Source of the DNA: Lachnospira sp. UBA4285
GTDB lineage: Bacteria > Bacillota > Clostridia > Lachnospirales > Lachnospiraceae
DNA length: 6,680 nt
Direction of reading: 5' to 3'
NCBI GenBank assembly: GCA_002394965.1
Contig: DGVL01000145.1
Location: 1 to 6,680 of the forward strand
This document shows, piece after piece, positions 1 to 5,871 of the stretch. The number at the start of each line of letters is the position of its first letter. Within the stretch, counting starts at the first letter, position 1. The position numbers were made by a program, and so were the translations under genes. The notes under the pieces are model-generated. The model searched no databases. It was not told where the DNA came from and was given only the letters and a program-made list of their open reading frames with translations.

Positions 1-69
1 GAATTGCTCCTGAAAGGGGACAATCATCCGGACTGGGTTCTTGAGCTGAAAAAAGTGCTGAACCAATGA
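1..69 (+). CDS. C-terminal end of an unidentified protein (5' partial)
   Basis: Frame 1 is open from the window edge to a TGA at 67-69 and gives 22 residues ending HPDWVLELKKVLNQ. It is rich in Leu and Lys and probably an amphipathic helix. It is too short to assign to a family, and no function is claimed. The last codons and the sequence after them recur, diverged, at 5661-5728, where the same frame reads ALNQ followed by a stop. This hints that the repeated segment once included the 3' end of such a gene. The stop overlaps a possible ATG (CAATGA at 64-69). The main alternative is that this is simply an open stretch of non-coding DNA. Confidence 0.4.
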   Translation, partial: ELLLKGDNHPDWVLELKKVLNQ

Positions 70-122
70 GAGTTTTTGATTGGTATGATACCCGGATGAC
101 CTTCTTGATCTTCAGAAGAAAA
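55..122 (+). repeat. Direct repeat, copy 1 (upstream of the ABC operon)
   Basis: This 68-nt stretch aligns without gaps to 5661-5728, with 54 of 68 bases identical by my count. The best part is 85-122: a 13-base identical block (ATGATACCCGGAT, 85-97) followed by 21 of 25 matches including TGATCTTCAG. It starts inside the last codons of the upstream gene and runs into the intergenic region. CTTCT at 101-105 can pair with AGAAG at 114-118, giving a weak hairpin. The two copies bracket the promoter, leader and both ABC genes. Confidence 0.7.
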
Positions 123-220
123 TAGATCAAAATCAAGCAGATTTAGTCATTTTTCCGGCGGTATGCTCTCTTCTTGAAGTGCGAAACGGCTTTACGCGGC
201 CGATTATGGCCGAAGAATAA
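66..220 (+). pseudogene. Possible decayed small ORF downstream of the first gene
   Basis: An ATG at 66, overlapping the preceding stop as ATGA, opens a 19-codon reading (MRVFDWYDTRMTFLIFRRK) that ends with TAG at 123-125. A second frame is open from 89 to a TAA at 218-220. It reads as ordinary soluble protein (YPDDLLDLQKK, then QADLVIFPAVCSLLEV, ending RPIMAEE) but has no convincing start. A single missing base near 86-88 would join the two into one protein of about 50 residues, so a frameshifted small gene translationally coupled to the upstream gene is possible. Against this, there is no ribosome-binding site before 66, and the copy at 5661-5728 has no indel at the supposed frameshift. I do not recognise the family. 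The region may equally be non-coding. Confidence 0.2.
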
Positions 221-223
221 GGC

Positions 224-257
224 TTGATAAGGAAACATAGATTTGATATGATATAAT
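224..257 (+). promoter_or_regulatory. Sigma-A type promoter of the ABC operon
   Basis: TTGATA at 224-229 is followed after exactly 17 nt by TATGAT at 247-252, close to the consensus -35 and -10 boxes. An overlapping perfect TATAAT at 252-257 is preceded by TG at 249-250, an extended -10 arrangement that could fire without a -35 box. Transcription should start near 260-265, leaving a leader of roughly 107 nt before the ATG at 371. The surrounding DNA (220-270) is distinctly AT-rich compared with the genes. The two overlapping -10 boxes may give two start sites. Confidence 0.75.
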
Positions 258-263
258 TAAATT

Positions 264-370
264 CAATCATTTTTGCTGACGTTCCGATGACAGACTGAGG
301 AGACTTCGGAACCGGACGGTGAATCCCGTGGGCAGCCGGGCGCTGCTTTCAAGGCGGAAGGAGTCTGAAA
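264..370 (+). promoter_or_regulatory. Structured 5' leader of the ABC operon
   Basis: The leader can form several short hairpins. GTTCCGA at 281-287 pairs perfectly with TCGGAAC at 306-312. ACGG at 316-319 pairs with CCGT at 326-329. GCAGC at 332-336 pairs with GCTGC at 342-346 around a five-base loop. CAGACT at 291-296 (loop of the first hairpin) is also complementary to AGTCTG at 362-367, which overlaps the end of the ribosome-binding site, so a long-range pairing could restrict initiation. No intrinsic terminator is visible. The structure suggests post-transcriptional control, but I cannot assign a known riboswitch class. Some short strings recall a cobalamin riboswitch core, without the diagnostic B12 box. 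Confidence 0.4.
358..363 (+). promoter_or_regulatory. Ribosome-binding site of the GAF-ABC gene
   Basis: AAGGAG lies 7 nt upstream of the ATG at 371, within a longer GGAAGGAG purine run. This strong Shine-Dalgarno site fixes the start of the ATPase gene. The following gene, by contrast, has no clear site of its own. Confidence 0.85.
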
Positions 371-1588
371 ATGAAAAATAACAGAAGGACAGCGATTCTG
401 ATTGATCTGTTCCAGATGATTCTGGGGGAGGATAATCTCGAACAGGCGCTTGCGGGGAGTCTGGAGCTCCTTGTTCAGGTCCTTGAGTGCGACACCGGGG
501 TGATCTGGCTTCGGGACAGAGAAAGCGGAAGATTGGTCCCGATGTTTGAAACCGGGCCTCTCGATCTGTCCAACCTGAGCGTAGAACCCAGCACGGATAT
601 CGAAAGTTACGTCTGCAAAACCGGCGAACAGCTGATGTTGTCGGAGCTGAAGACGGACGGACGCTTTACCGGGTCGATTCTGGAAGATTACGGCTATACG
701 ATCGAGAACATGATCTGCGTGCCGCTGGGAAACCTCAAAGAGGTTGTCGGCTGCCTGCAGGTTGTGAATAAAAAGAATTCCGCGCCCTTTACCGAAGAAG
801 ACTTCATGCTCTGCACCCGGGTGGCCGCGGTCAGCGCCCTGACCATCGATGAAAAGGGGCTCTCCGTCAACGCCGGGGAGAGGAAGGAAATCCTGATCAG
901 CGTACGCAACATCATCAAGGAATTTCCCAGCGGGGAGGGTGTTTCGCGCGTGCTGAAGGGGATCAATCTGGACATCTACAAAGGGGAATTCCTGGTGATT
1001 CTGGGCGAATCCGGCTGCGGCAAGTCCACGCTGGTGAACATTATTGCCGGGATGGACAGCCTGACCGACGGGACGCTCCTGATCGAGGGTGAGGACTACT
1101 CCCATCCGACGGACAAGAAGCTGACGGATTACCGCCGGGAGTATATCGGCTTTGTGTTTCAGTCTTACAACCTGATGCCGAATCTGACGGCGCTTCAGAA
1201 TGTGCAGTTCATCGCCGATATCGCGCCGGAACCGATGGCGGCGAAGGAGGCCATCGAGAAGGTCGGACTGGCGGAACGTGCGAACAACTATCCCTCCGCG
1301 CTTTCCGGCGGGCAGCAGCAGCGTGTCTCCATCGCCAGAGCGATTGTCAAGCAGCCGAAGATCGTCTTTGCCGACGAGCCGACCGCTGCGCTGGATTATC
1401 AGACCAGCATTGAGGTCCTGAAGGTCTTTGAGGACATCGTCAGAACGCATGGCACCACCGTCGTGATGATCACGCATAACCCGGAAATCGCCAAGATGGC
1501 CGATCGCGTAATCAAGCTGAAAAACGGTCTTGTCGGCAGCATCAAGCTGAACATCCAGCCTGCGCACGCCGCGGATCTGGTCTGGTAA
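371..1588 (+). CDS. GAF domain-ABC ATPase fusion, MacB/LolD-type ATP-binding subunit
   Basis: This 405-residue cytoplasmic protein hydrolyses ATP to drive the permease encoded next to it. Residues about 15-160 are a GAF sensor domain ending in NKKNSAPFTEEDF (133-145), which matches the NKFDE motif of cyclic-nucleotide-binding GAFs at N133, K134, F140 and D144; the last position is Phe instead of Glu. Residues about 174-395 are a complete MacB/LolD-family ATPase: Walker A GESGCGKST (212-220), Q-loop Gln264 in FVFQSYNLMPN, signature LSGGQQQRV (311-319), Walker B IVFADE with D335 and E336, D-loop ALD (340-342) and switch His369. Usual LolD/MacB ATPases are about 220-250 residues, so the excess is the GAF domain. 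All catalytic residues are present. The ATG at 371 is chosen for its AAGGAG site. The permease starts 5 nt downstream. Family and ATPase activity are secure; the GAF ligand is unknown and regulation of ATPase by GAF is inferred. Confidence 0.93.
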   Translation: MKNNRRTAILIDLFQMILGEDNLEQALAGSLELLVQVLECDTGVIWLRDRESGRLVPMFETGPLDLSNLSVEPSTDIESYVCKTGEQLMLSELKTDGRFTGSILEDYGYTIENMICVPLGNLKEVVGCLQVVNKKNSAPFTEEDFMLCTRVAAVSALTIDEKGLSVNAGERKEILISVRNIIKEFPSGEGVSRVLKGINLDIYKGEFLVILGESGCGKSTLVNIIAGMDSLTDGTLLIEGEDYSHPTDKKLTDYRREYIGFVFQSYNLMPNLTALQNVQFIADIAPEPMAAKEAIEKVGLAERANNYPSALSGGQQQRVSIARAIVKQPKIVFADEPTAALDYQTSIEVLKVFEDIVRTHGTTVVMITHNPEIAKMADRVIKLKNGLVGSIKLNIQPAHAADLVW

Positions 1589-1593
1589 ACGCC

Positions 1594-4500
1594 ATGAAAA
1601 AAACACAGTGGCTGGATGCTTTCCAAAACATCAGAAAGCAGATGGCGTCTTTCCTATCCGTGATTGCGATTGCGATGCTGGCGGTGCTGCTCTATCTCGG
1701 CATCAGCTATTCGGCCGCGGCGATGGAAAGAAACATCTCCTCCTACTATGAAGACCGGAATATGCAGGATGCGCAGGTCGCCTCTCCTCTGCTTCTGACA
1801 GAGGAGGACCTGCAGGCGATCTGTGCGCTGGAAGGCGTCCAGGATGCCGAGGGCGGCGACCAGACAAACGCATGGCTCCGGACAGAGGCGCTGAACTATG
1901 AACTCTCAGTCCTTTCCCTGCCGAAGCGCATTGCGGTCCCGGAGATCCTTGAGGGCCGCGCGCCGGAGACGGCGCAGGAATGCATGCTGGAGAAGAAGCT
2001 GGCGGAGAAGGTCGGGCTGCAGATGGGAGATCATATCCGTCTGACTGGAACAGCGCCTGATTCGGCGCCGGCGCTGATGGCCGAGACGGAATTTACCGTA
2101 ACGGGCTTCTTCAGCCATCCCGACCACATCACGGAGAACGTGAGATACGATCACTATGTGATCGTCACGGAAGAGGCTTTCGATCAGAACACCCTGGAAG
2201 GAAACTGGATGCGGGCCCGTGTGGCGCTGTCGAATCTGCCGGACAATCGCTTCTCCAAAGATTACACGGAAACGGTCCATGTGGTGGAGGAGAAGCTCCG
2301 GGCGCTTTCTGCCGAGCGTTCCTCCCTGCGCTTTGAAGAAGTCAGAGAAACCTATGAGAAGAGAATCTCCGACGGCGAGGCGGAGCTGAAGGACGCGAAG
2401 GCGCGTCTGGAGGATGCCGACCGTCAGCTGATGGATGCCGAGGCCGAGCTGGCCAATGTGGAAGCGCAGCTTGCCGATGGCGAGCAGCAGCTGCAGGACG
2501 GAGAACAGAAGCTCCGCGACAGCGAGCAGAAGCTCCGCGACGGCGAGGAGGAAATCGCCGACGGCGAGCAGCAGCTGAAGGAAGGGGAACAGAAGCTCCG
2601 CGACGGCGAACAGGAAATCGCGGACGGCGAACAGCAGCTTCGGGAGGGGGAAGAGAAACTCCTCGACAGTGAGCAGCAGATCGCCGATGGGGAGCAGCAG
2701 ATACGCGACGGAGAACAGAAGCTGCAGGAGAACGAAGAGAAGCTTCGCGACGCCGAACAGCGCCTCGCCGACGGCGAGCAGGAGATCGCGGACGGCGAGC
2801 AGCAACTGAAAGAGGGGGAGCAGAAGCTCCGCGACGTCGAGGCGCAGCTGCGGGATGCCGAAGCGCAGATCGCCGACGGCGAGAGACAGCTGCAGGAAGC
2901 CGAAGCGGCCGCCGGGGACTCCCTGGCACAACTTGAAGACGGCAAGGCGAAGCTGGCGGAGGCAGAGCGCATGCTCAGCCTCGCACCCGGAGAGCTGGCA
3001 GCCGGAGAGGCCAAACTGCGGCAGGGCGAGGAACAGCTGAGCGCGGGAAAGGAAAAGCTGGACAACGCCCTTGAAAAACTCGAGACCGCACTGGGCTATA
3101 TCGATGCCAGTTACGCCTGGATGAAGGAGAACAACTATCTTCCGACTCCGGAGGATATCGCGCTGGGCAAGGAGATCGCGGAAGAATTCGATGTGGACAT
3201 CCCCGCTGTTCCGGATGCGTTCCCGGAGGACTTTCTCGATTGGCCGGAAGACAAGGCCACCCAGTGGCTGAAGGACAACTTTGGATACAGCAGCCAGGAG
3301 CGGCGCTACCTGAATGAACGGAAGCGCTACCTTGACGGGCTGCAGGAATATGAACAGGGCGTCCTGGATTATTACTACTCGGGAGAGCAGTATCTCGACG
3401 GCCTGACAGCCTACGAAAATGGCAAAAAGGCGATCGAAGCGGCCGAAGCGCAGCTTCAGGAGCTCAATGATGCAAAAGGCCTGCTCGAAGAAAAGAAGCA
3501 GGAACTGGAAGCCGGCAAGAAGGACTTTGAAGCCGGCCGGGAAGAGCTGGAGGCGAAGCGCGAAGAACTCGAGAACGGCAGGAAAGAACTGGAAGCCGGC
3601 CGAGAAGAATACGAGGACGGAAAGAAAGAGCTGGAAGCCGGCCGGGAAGAGCTGGAGGCGAAACGCGAAGAACTCGAGAACGGAAAGAAAGAGCTGGAAG
3701 CCGGTCGGGAAGAGCTGGAGGCGAAACGCGAAGAGCTTGAGAACGGAAAGAAGGAGCTGGAAGCCGGCCGGGAAGAGCTGGAAGCGAAGCGCGAAGAGCT
3801 CGAGAACGGAAAGCGGGAGCTGGCCGACGGCAGAAAAGAGTACGAGGACGGCAAAGCGGAACTCGAAGCCAAGCGCGAAGAGCTCCTGGAGGCGAAAAAG
3901 CGCATCGAAGAGTCAAGGGCGGAGCTCCGGGAGAAAAAGCAGGAGTATGAAAAAGGGCTGCAGGACTATGAGGACTACCGGGCCCGTCTGGACAGCGCGC
4001 GGGATGAACTGAGCCGGCTGAAGGAGAACGCCTGGATTGTGATGAACAACCAGGCCAACGTCGGCTACGTGTTCAGCCGGGATAACTCCGGCAACCTCAT
4101 GTCGCTCAGCGGCACCTTCGCCCTTCTGTTCGTCATTATCGCCGCCCTGGTGATCTACGCCAGCGTCGGGCGTATGGTGGACGAGCAGTCCGTTCTGGTC
4201 GGCACGACCAAGGCACTGGGATTCTATAACCGCGAGGTCCTTTTCAAGTATATGGTCTTCGGCGTGCTCGGCACAATGCTCGGCGTGCTGCTGGGGATCG
4301 TGCTTGCCTGGGGCGTGCTGCAGCCGCTGATTCTGCACATGTATGCTTCGTATTATAATGTTCCGGAGGCCTCGAAGTGCTTCCTTCCCGTTCCGAGCAT
4401 TGTTGTGGCGCTGGGCGGCCTTGCCCTCTCGGTCCTTGCGGTCTGGATTGCCAGCAAGCGCCTTCAGAAGCAGACGGCGAAGCAGCTGATGAGCGGAGAG

Positions 4501-5655
4501 ACGCCCGTTGCGAAACGAAAGAACCGCGGAGACAAGAATCCCACCGGCAGTCTCTATACCCAGCTGATCATCCTCAACATGACCTCGGATCTGAAGCGTG
4601 TGATTGTCACCGTCATCAGCATCGCGGGCTGCTGCATGCTGCTGCTGATCGGCTATATGCTGAAAAACGGTCAGGACGGCATCGCCGACCGGCAGTTTGG
4701 CGAGATTCAGACTTTCGAGGCGGAGCTCCGCTTTGATCCCACCGCAGAGAATGCGGAGGAAAGGTTTTCCCAAATTCTCGACGAATTTGGCGCGGATTAT
4801 ATCCCGATCTACCGGGGAGACCATCTCTTCGCCTACGGAGAGAATATGAGTGCAAGTCGCCTTGTTGTTGCGGAACCGGACAGCCTGCCGGGCTTCTACA
4901 ACCTGTATGACGCGGATTACGACGCGGCTCTCCCGTTGCCGGAGCAGGGGATTCTGGTTCCGAAGCGGATGCATGAGGACTACAACATCCTGCCGGAAAC
5001 CACGCTCATACTCTATGACGGCAGCATGCAGCAGCATGAAAGCAAGGTCGCCGGCATCTTCAATGCCTACTGCGAGAGAATCTTTTTCCTGTCGCAAAAT
5101 GCCTGGCGCGGCATCTTCGGCGAGAGGGCGGTCCCGAACAGCTTCTTCGTGAAGCTGAACGGAAGGGAGATTTCGGAACTGACGGAAGCGGTCAGCGATG
5201 CCGAAGGCTTCCTGACCGTCACGGATGCGACGCTCAAGCGCACGCAGCTGAAAGAGACCGCGGCCGCTCTGAATGTGCTCATTATCGTCATGATCGTCAT
5301 CGCAGGTTTCATGGCTTTCTTCATTCTGGTGAATCTTTCCGGCAGCTATATGATCCACAAGAAGAAGGAACTGACCATCATGCGGATCAACGGCTTCTCC
5401 GTAAAGGAATGCACGCGATACGCCGCGACCGAACTGATTGTGACTACCGTCCTGGGGATTTTGCTCGGCCTCTTGGTCGGCTCCCCCTTGGGCTACTGGA
5501 TCCAGAAGACCATGGAGACGGCGGATATACAGGAAGTCAGAGGCGTGGATCCCTGGAGTATATTCTGGTCCATTCTGATCACGGCGGGCTTCTCCCTGAT
5601 CATCAACGGTCTCGCCCTGCGCAAGGTGAAGACGCTCAAACTGTCCGATATCTGA
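1594..5655 (+). CDS. Giant FtsX/MacB-type ABC permease with a coiled-coil stalk
   Basis: This 1353-residue membrane protein is the permease partner of the GAF-ABC ATPase. Predicted membrane segments are near 19-40, 840-857, 885-910, 933-953, 1001-1022, 1226-1250, 1278-1301 and 1320-1340, giving two FtsX-like units of four. Residues about 41-230 resemble a MacB-type extracytoplasmic core domain. The first outer loop then holds an unbroken heptad series (258-496, about 35 heptads), a tip of about 75 residues (500-578) and a second series (579-627 and 631-806, about 32 heptads). Equal arms imply an antiparallel hairpin stalk of about 35 nm. A second outer domain spans 1023-1225. Typical MacB-like permeases are 400-800 residues; the excess is the stalk. 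The start ATG lies 5 nt after the ATPase stop with no strong ribosome site, suggesting translational coupling. With no adaptor gene, a mechanotransmission role (moving a wall-side partner) seems likelier than export, but substrate and partner are unknown. Confidence 0.92.
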   Translation: MKKTQWLDAFQNIRKQMASFLSVIAIAMLAVLLYLGISYSAAAMERNISSYYEDRNMQDAQVASPLLLTEEDLQAICALEGVQDAEGGDQTNAWLRTEALNYELSVLSLPKRIAVPEILEGRAPETAQECMLEKKLAEKVGLQMGDHIRLTGTAPDSAPALMAETEFTVTGFFSHPDHITENVRYDHYVIVTEEAFDQNTLEGNWMRARVALSNLPDNRFSKDYTETVHVVEEKLRALSAERSSLRFEEVRETYEKRISDGEAELKDAKARLEDADRQLMDAEAELANVEAQLADGEQQLQDGEQKLRDSEQKLRDGEEEIADGEQQLKEGEQKLRDGEQEIADGEQQLREGEEKLLDSEQQIADGEQQIRDGEQKLQENEEKLRDAEQRLADGEQEIADGEQQLKEGEQKLRDVEAQLRDAEAQIADGERQLQEAEAAAGDSLAQLEDGKAKLAEAERMLSLAPGELAAGEAKLRQGEEQLSAGKEKLDNALEKLETALGYIDASYAWMKENNYLPTPEDIALGKEIAEEFDVDIPAVPDAFPEDFLDWPEDKATQWLKDNFGYSSQERRYLNERKRYLDGLQEYEQGVLDYYYSGEQYLDGLTAYENGKKAIEAAEAQLQELNDAKGLLEEKKQELEAGKKDFEAGREELEAKREELENGRKELEAGREEYEDGKKELEAGREELEAKREELENGKKELEAGREELEAKREELENGKKELEAGREELEAKREELENGKRELADGRKEYEDGKAELEAKREELLEAKKRIEESRAELREKKQEYEKGLQDYEDYRARLDSARDELSRLKENAWIVMNNQANVGYVFSRDNSGNLMSLSGTFALLFVIIAALVIYASVGRMVDEQSVLVGTTKALGFYNREVLFKYMVFGVLGTMLGVLLGIVLAWGVLQPLILHMYASYYNVPEASKCFLPVPSIVVALGGLALSVLAVWIASKRLQKQTAKQLMSGETPVAKRKNRGDKNPTGSLYTQLIILNMTSDLKRVIVTVISIAGCCMLLLIGYMLKNGQDGIADRQFGEIQTFEAELRFDPTAENAEERFSQILDEFGADYIPIYRGDHLFAYGENMSASRLVVAEPDSLPGFYNLYDADYDAALPLPEQGILVPKRMHEDYNILPETTLILYDGSMQQHESKVAGIFNAYCERIFFLSQNAWRGIFGERAVPNSFFVKLNGREISELTEAVSDAEGFLTVTDATLKRTQLKETAAALNVLIIVMIVIAGFMAFFILVNLSGSYMIHKKKELTIMRINGFSVKECTRYAATELIVTTVLGILLGLLVGSPLGYWIQKTMETADIQEVRGVDPWSIFWSILITAGFSLIINGLALRKVKTLKLSDI
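2365..3087 (+). repeat. 21-bp repeats encoding heptads, ascending stalk arm
   Basis: This in-frame array codes for residues 258-498 of the permease. Every seventh residue from I258 to L496 is Leu or Ile, except Ala440. The typical unit is L-x-D-G-E-Q-Q, encoded by 21 bp with GACGGCGAGCAG-like cores. Longer echoes occur: the peptide IADGEQQLKEGEQKLRD appears at residues 321-337 (2554-2604) and 398-414 (2785-2835). The small residue (Gly, Ala or Ser) at the other core position is unusually constant. Pro465 is the only obvious helix-breaker. The array probably grew by tandem duplication and then diverged. Confidence 0.85.
3484..4008 (+). repeat. Heptad-encoding repeats, descending stalk arm
   Basis: This array codes for residues 631-805: 25 continuous heptads with Leu, Ile, Phe or Tyr at the first position. 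Composition differs from the first arm, with Glu, Lys and Arg replacing the Asp-Gly-Glu-Gln pattern. The units LEAGREE, LEAKREE and LENGKKE alternate. A weaker, tyrosine-led series of seven heptads (Y579 to L621) precedes it, offset by three residues, which is a phase stutter in the coiled coil. Confidence 0.85.
3526..3819 (+). repeat. 63-bp tandem repeats inside the descending arm
   Basis: Three adjacent 63-bp units (3631-3693, 3694-3756, 3757-3819) each encode a three-heptad block LEAGREE, LEAKREE, LENGK(K/R)E. A fourth, more diverged unit lies at 3526-3588, separated by a 42-bp two-heptad partial unit (3589-3630). The first two adjacent units differ at 4 of 63 positions, all synonymous. 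The second and third differ at 6, of which only the AAG to CGG codon changes the residue. This is a recent tandem expansion held to its protein sequence, and a likely site of length variation between strains. Confidence 0.9.
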
Positions 5656-5660
5656 CAGAG

Positions 5661-5728
5661 GCGCTGAATCAATGAGGGCTTCTCGCTGAGATGATACCCG
5701 GATAAGCTTCCTGATCTTCAGGAGAAAA
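5661..5728 (+). repeat. Direct repeat, copy 2 (downstream of the ABC operon)
   Basis: This is the second copy of the 68-nt element at 55-122, starting 6 nt after the permease stop. It begins with GCGCTGAATCAATGAG, which mirrors the last codons and stop of the gene at 1-69, and contains the shared ATGATACCCGGAT block at 5691-5703. TCCTG at 5709-5713 pairs with CAGGA at 5719-5723 around a five-base loop. The segment CGCTGAGATGATACCC, a spacer, then CCTGATCT resembles the conserved half of a TPP riboswitch, but the expected P5 hairpin is missing. No + strand gene follows in the window. Confidence 0.7.
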
Positions 5729-5730
5729 AG

Positions 5731-5786
5731 AAAACAAAGAAACGGAGGACCGCACTGATGTGGCATCCTTCGTTTCTTTGTTTTTG
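5731..5786. terminator. Bidirectional intrinsic terminator between convergent genes
   Basis: Positions 5731-5749 pair with 5766-5784 over about 19 bp with a single G-U pair: AAACAAAGAAACGGAGGA against TCCTTCGTTTCTTTGTTT. Inside, CCGCA (5750-5754) pairs with TGTGG (5759-5763), closing a CTGA loop and leaving a two-base bulge. The right arm ends in a T-run (5781-5785). On the opposite strand, the A-rich stretch 5724-5735 gives a U-rich tail, so the element should stop transcripts from both the ABC operon and the - strand nuclease gene. I see no gene in the remaining 5787-5871. Confidence 0.88.
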
Positions 5787-5871
5787 TCCTGCGGAATGCT
5801 TACTTGTGATAGACGCATAGACCGCCCAGATAAGTTGCGAGGACGGAAAGCGGTATTTCTGATCCTGTTTT

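Noticed and set aside
263..1606. Long antisense ORF (447 codons) opposite the GAF-ABC gene
   Set aside because: It is the mirror frame of a gene with complete ABC motifs; its translation shows no recognisable domain and it has no ribosome-binding site.
1906..3065. Several antisense and alternate-frame ORFs across the first heptad array, rich in Leu, Ser/Pro/Arg or Cys
   Set aside because: Low-complexity shadows of a 21-bp in-frame repeat; any frame of such an array stays open and looks periodic.
2365..4008. Regular DNA repeats as a possible CRISPR array or minisatellite
   Set aside because: The repeats are contiguous, have no unique spacers, keep a multiple of 21 bp and encode heptads in frame, so they are coding.
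3419..4012. Overlapping ORFs in other frames over the second heptad array, Arg/Ser/Lys-rich
   Set aside because: Same artefact: the 63-bp repeat keeps all frames open, and the real frame is set by the flanking membrane domains.
3913..5766. Antisense ORF of 617 codons opposite the permease
   Set aside because: The + strand encodes clear FtsX-like membrane segments here. The antisense product is rich in His, Gln and Arg without domain signs, and would start inside the terminator hairpin.
5820..5855. ACCGC and GCGGT inverted repeat downstream of the nuclease gene
   Set aside because: Only 5 bp with a loop of over 20 nt and no T-run; too weak to call a terminator or operator beside the strong hairpin at 5731-5786.
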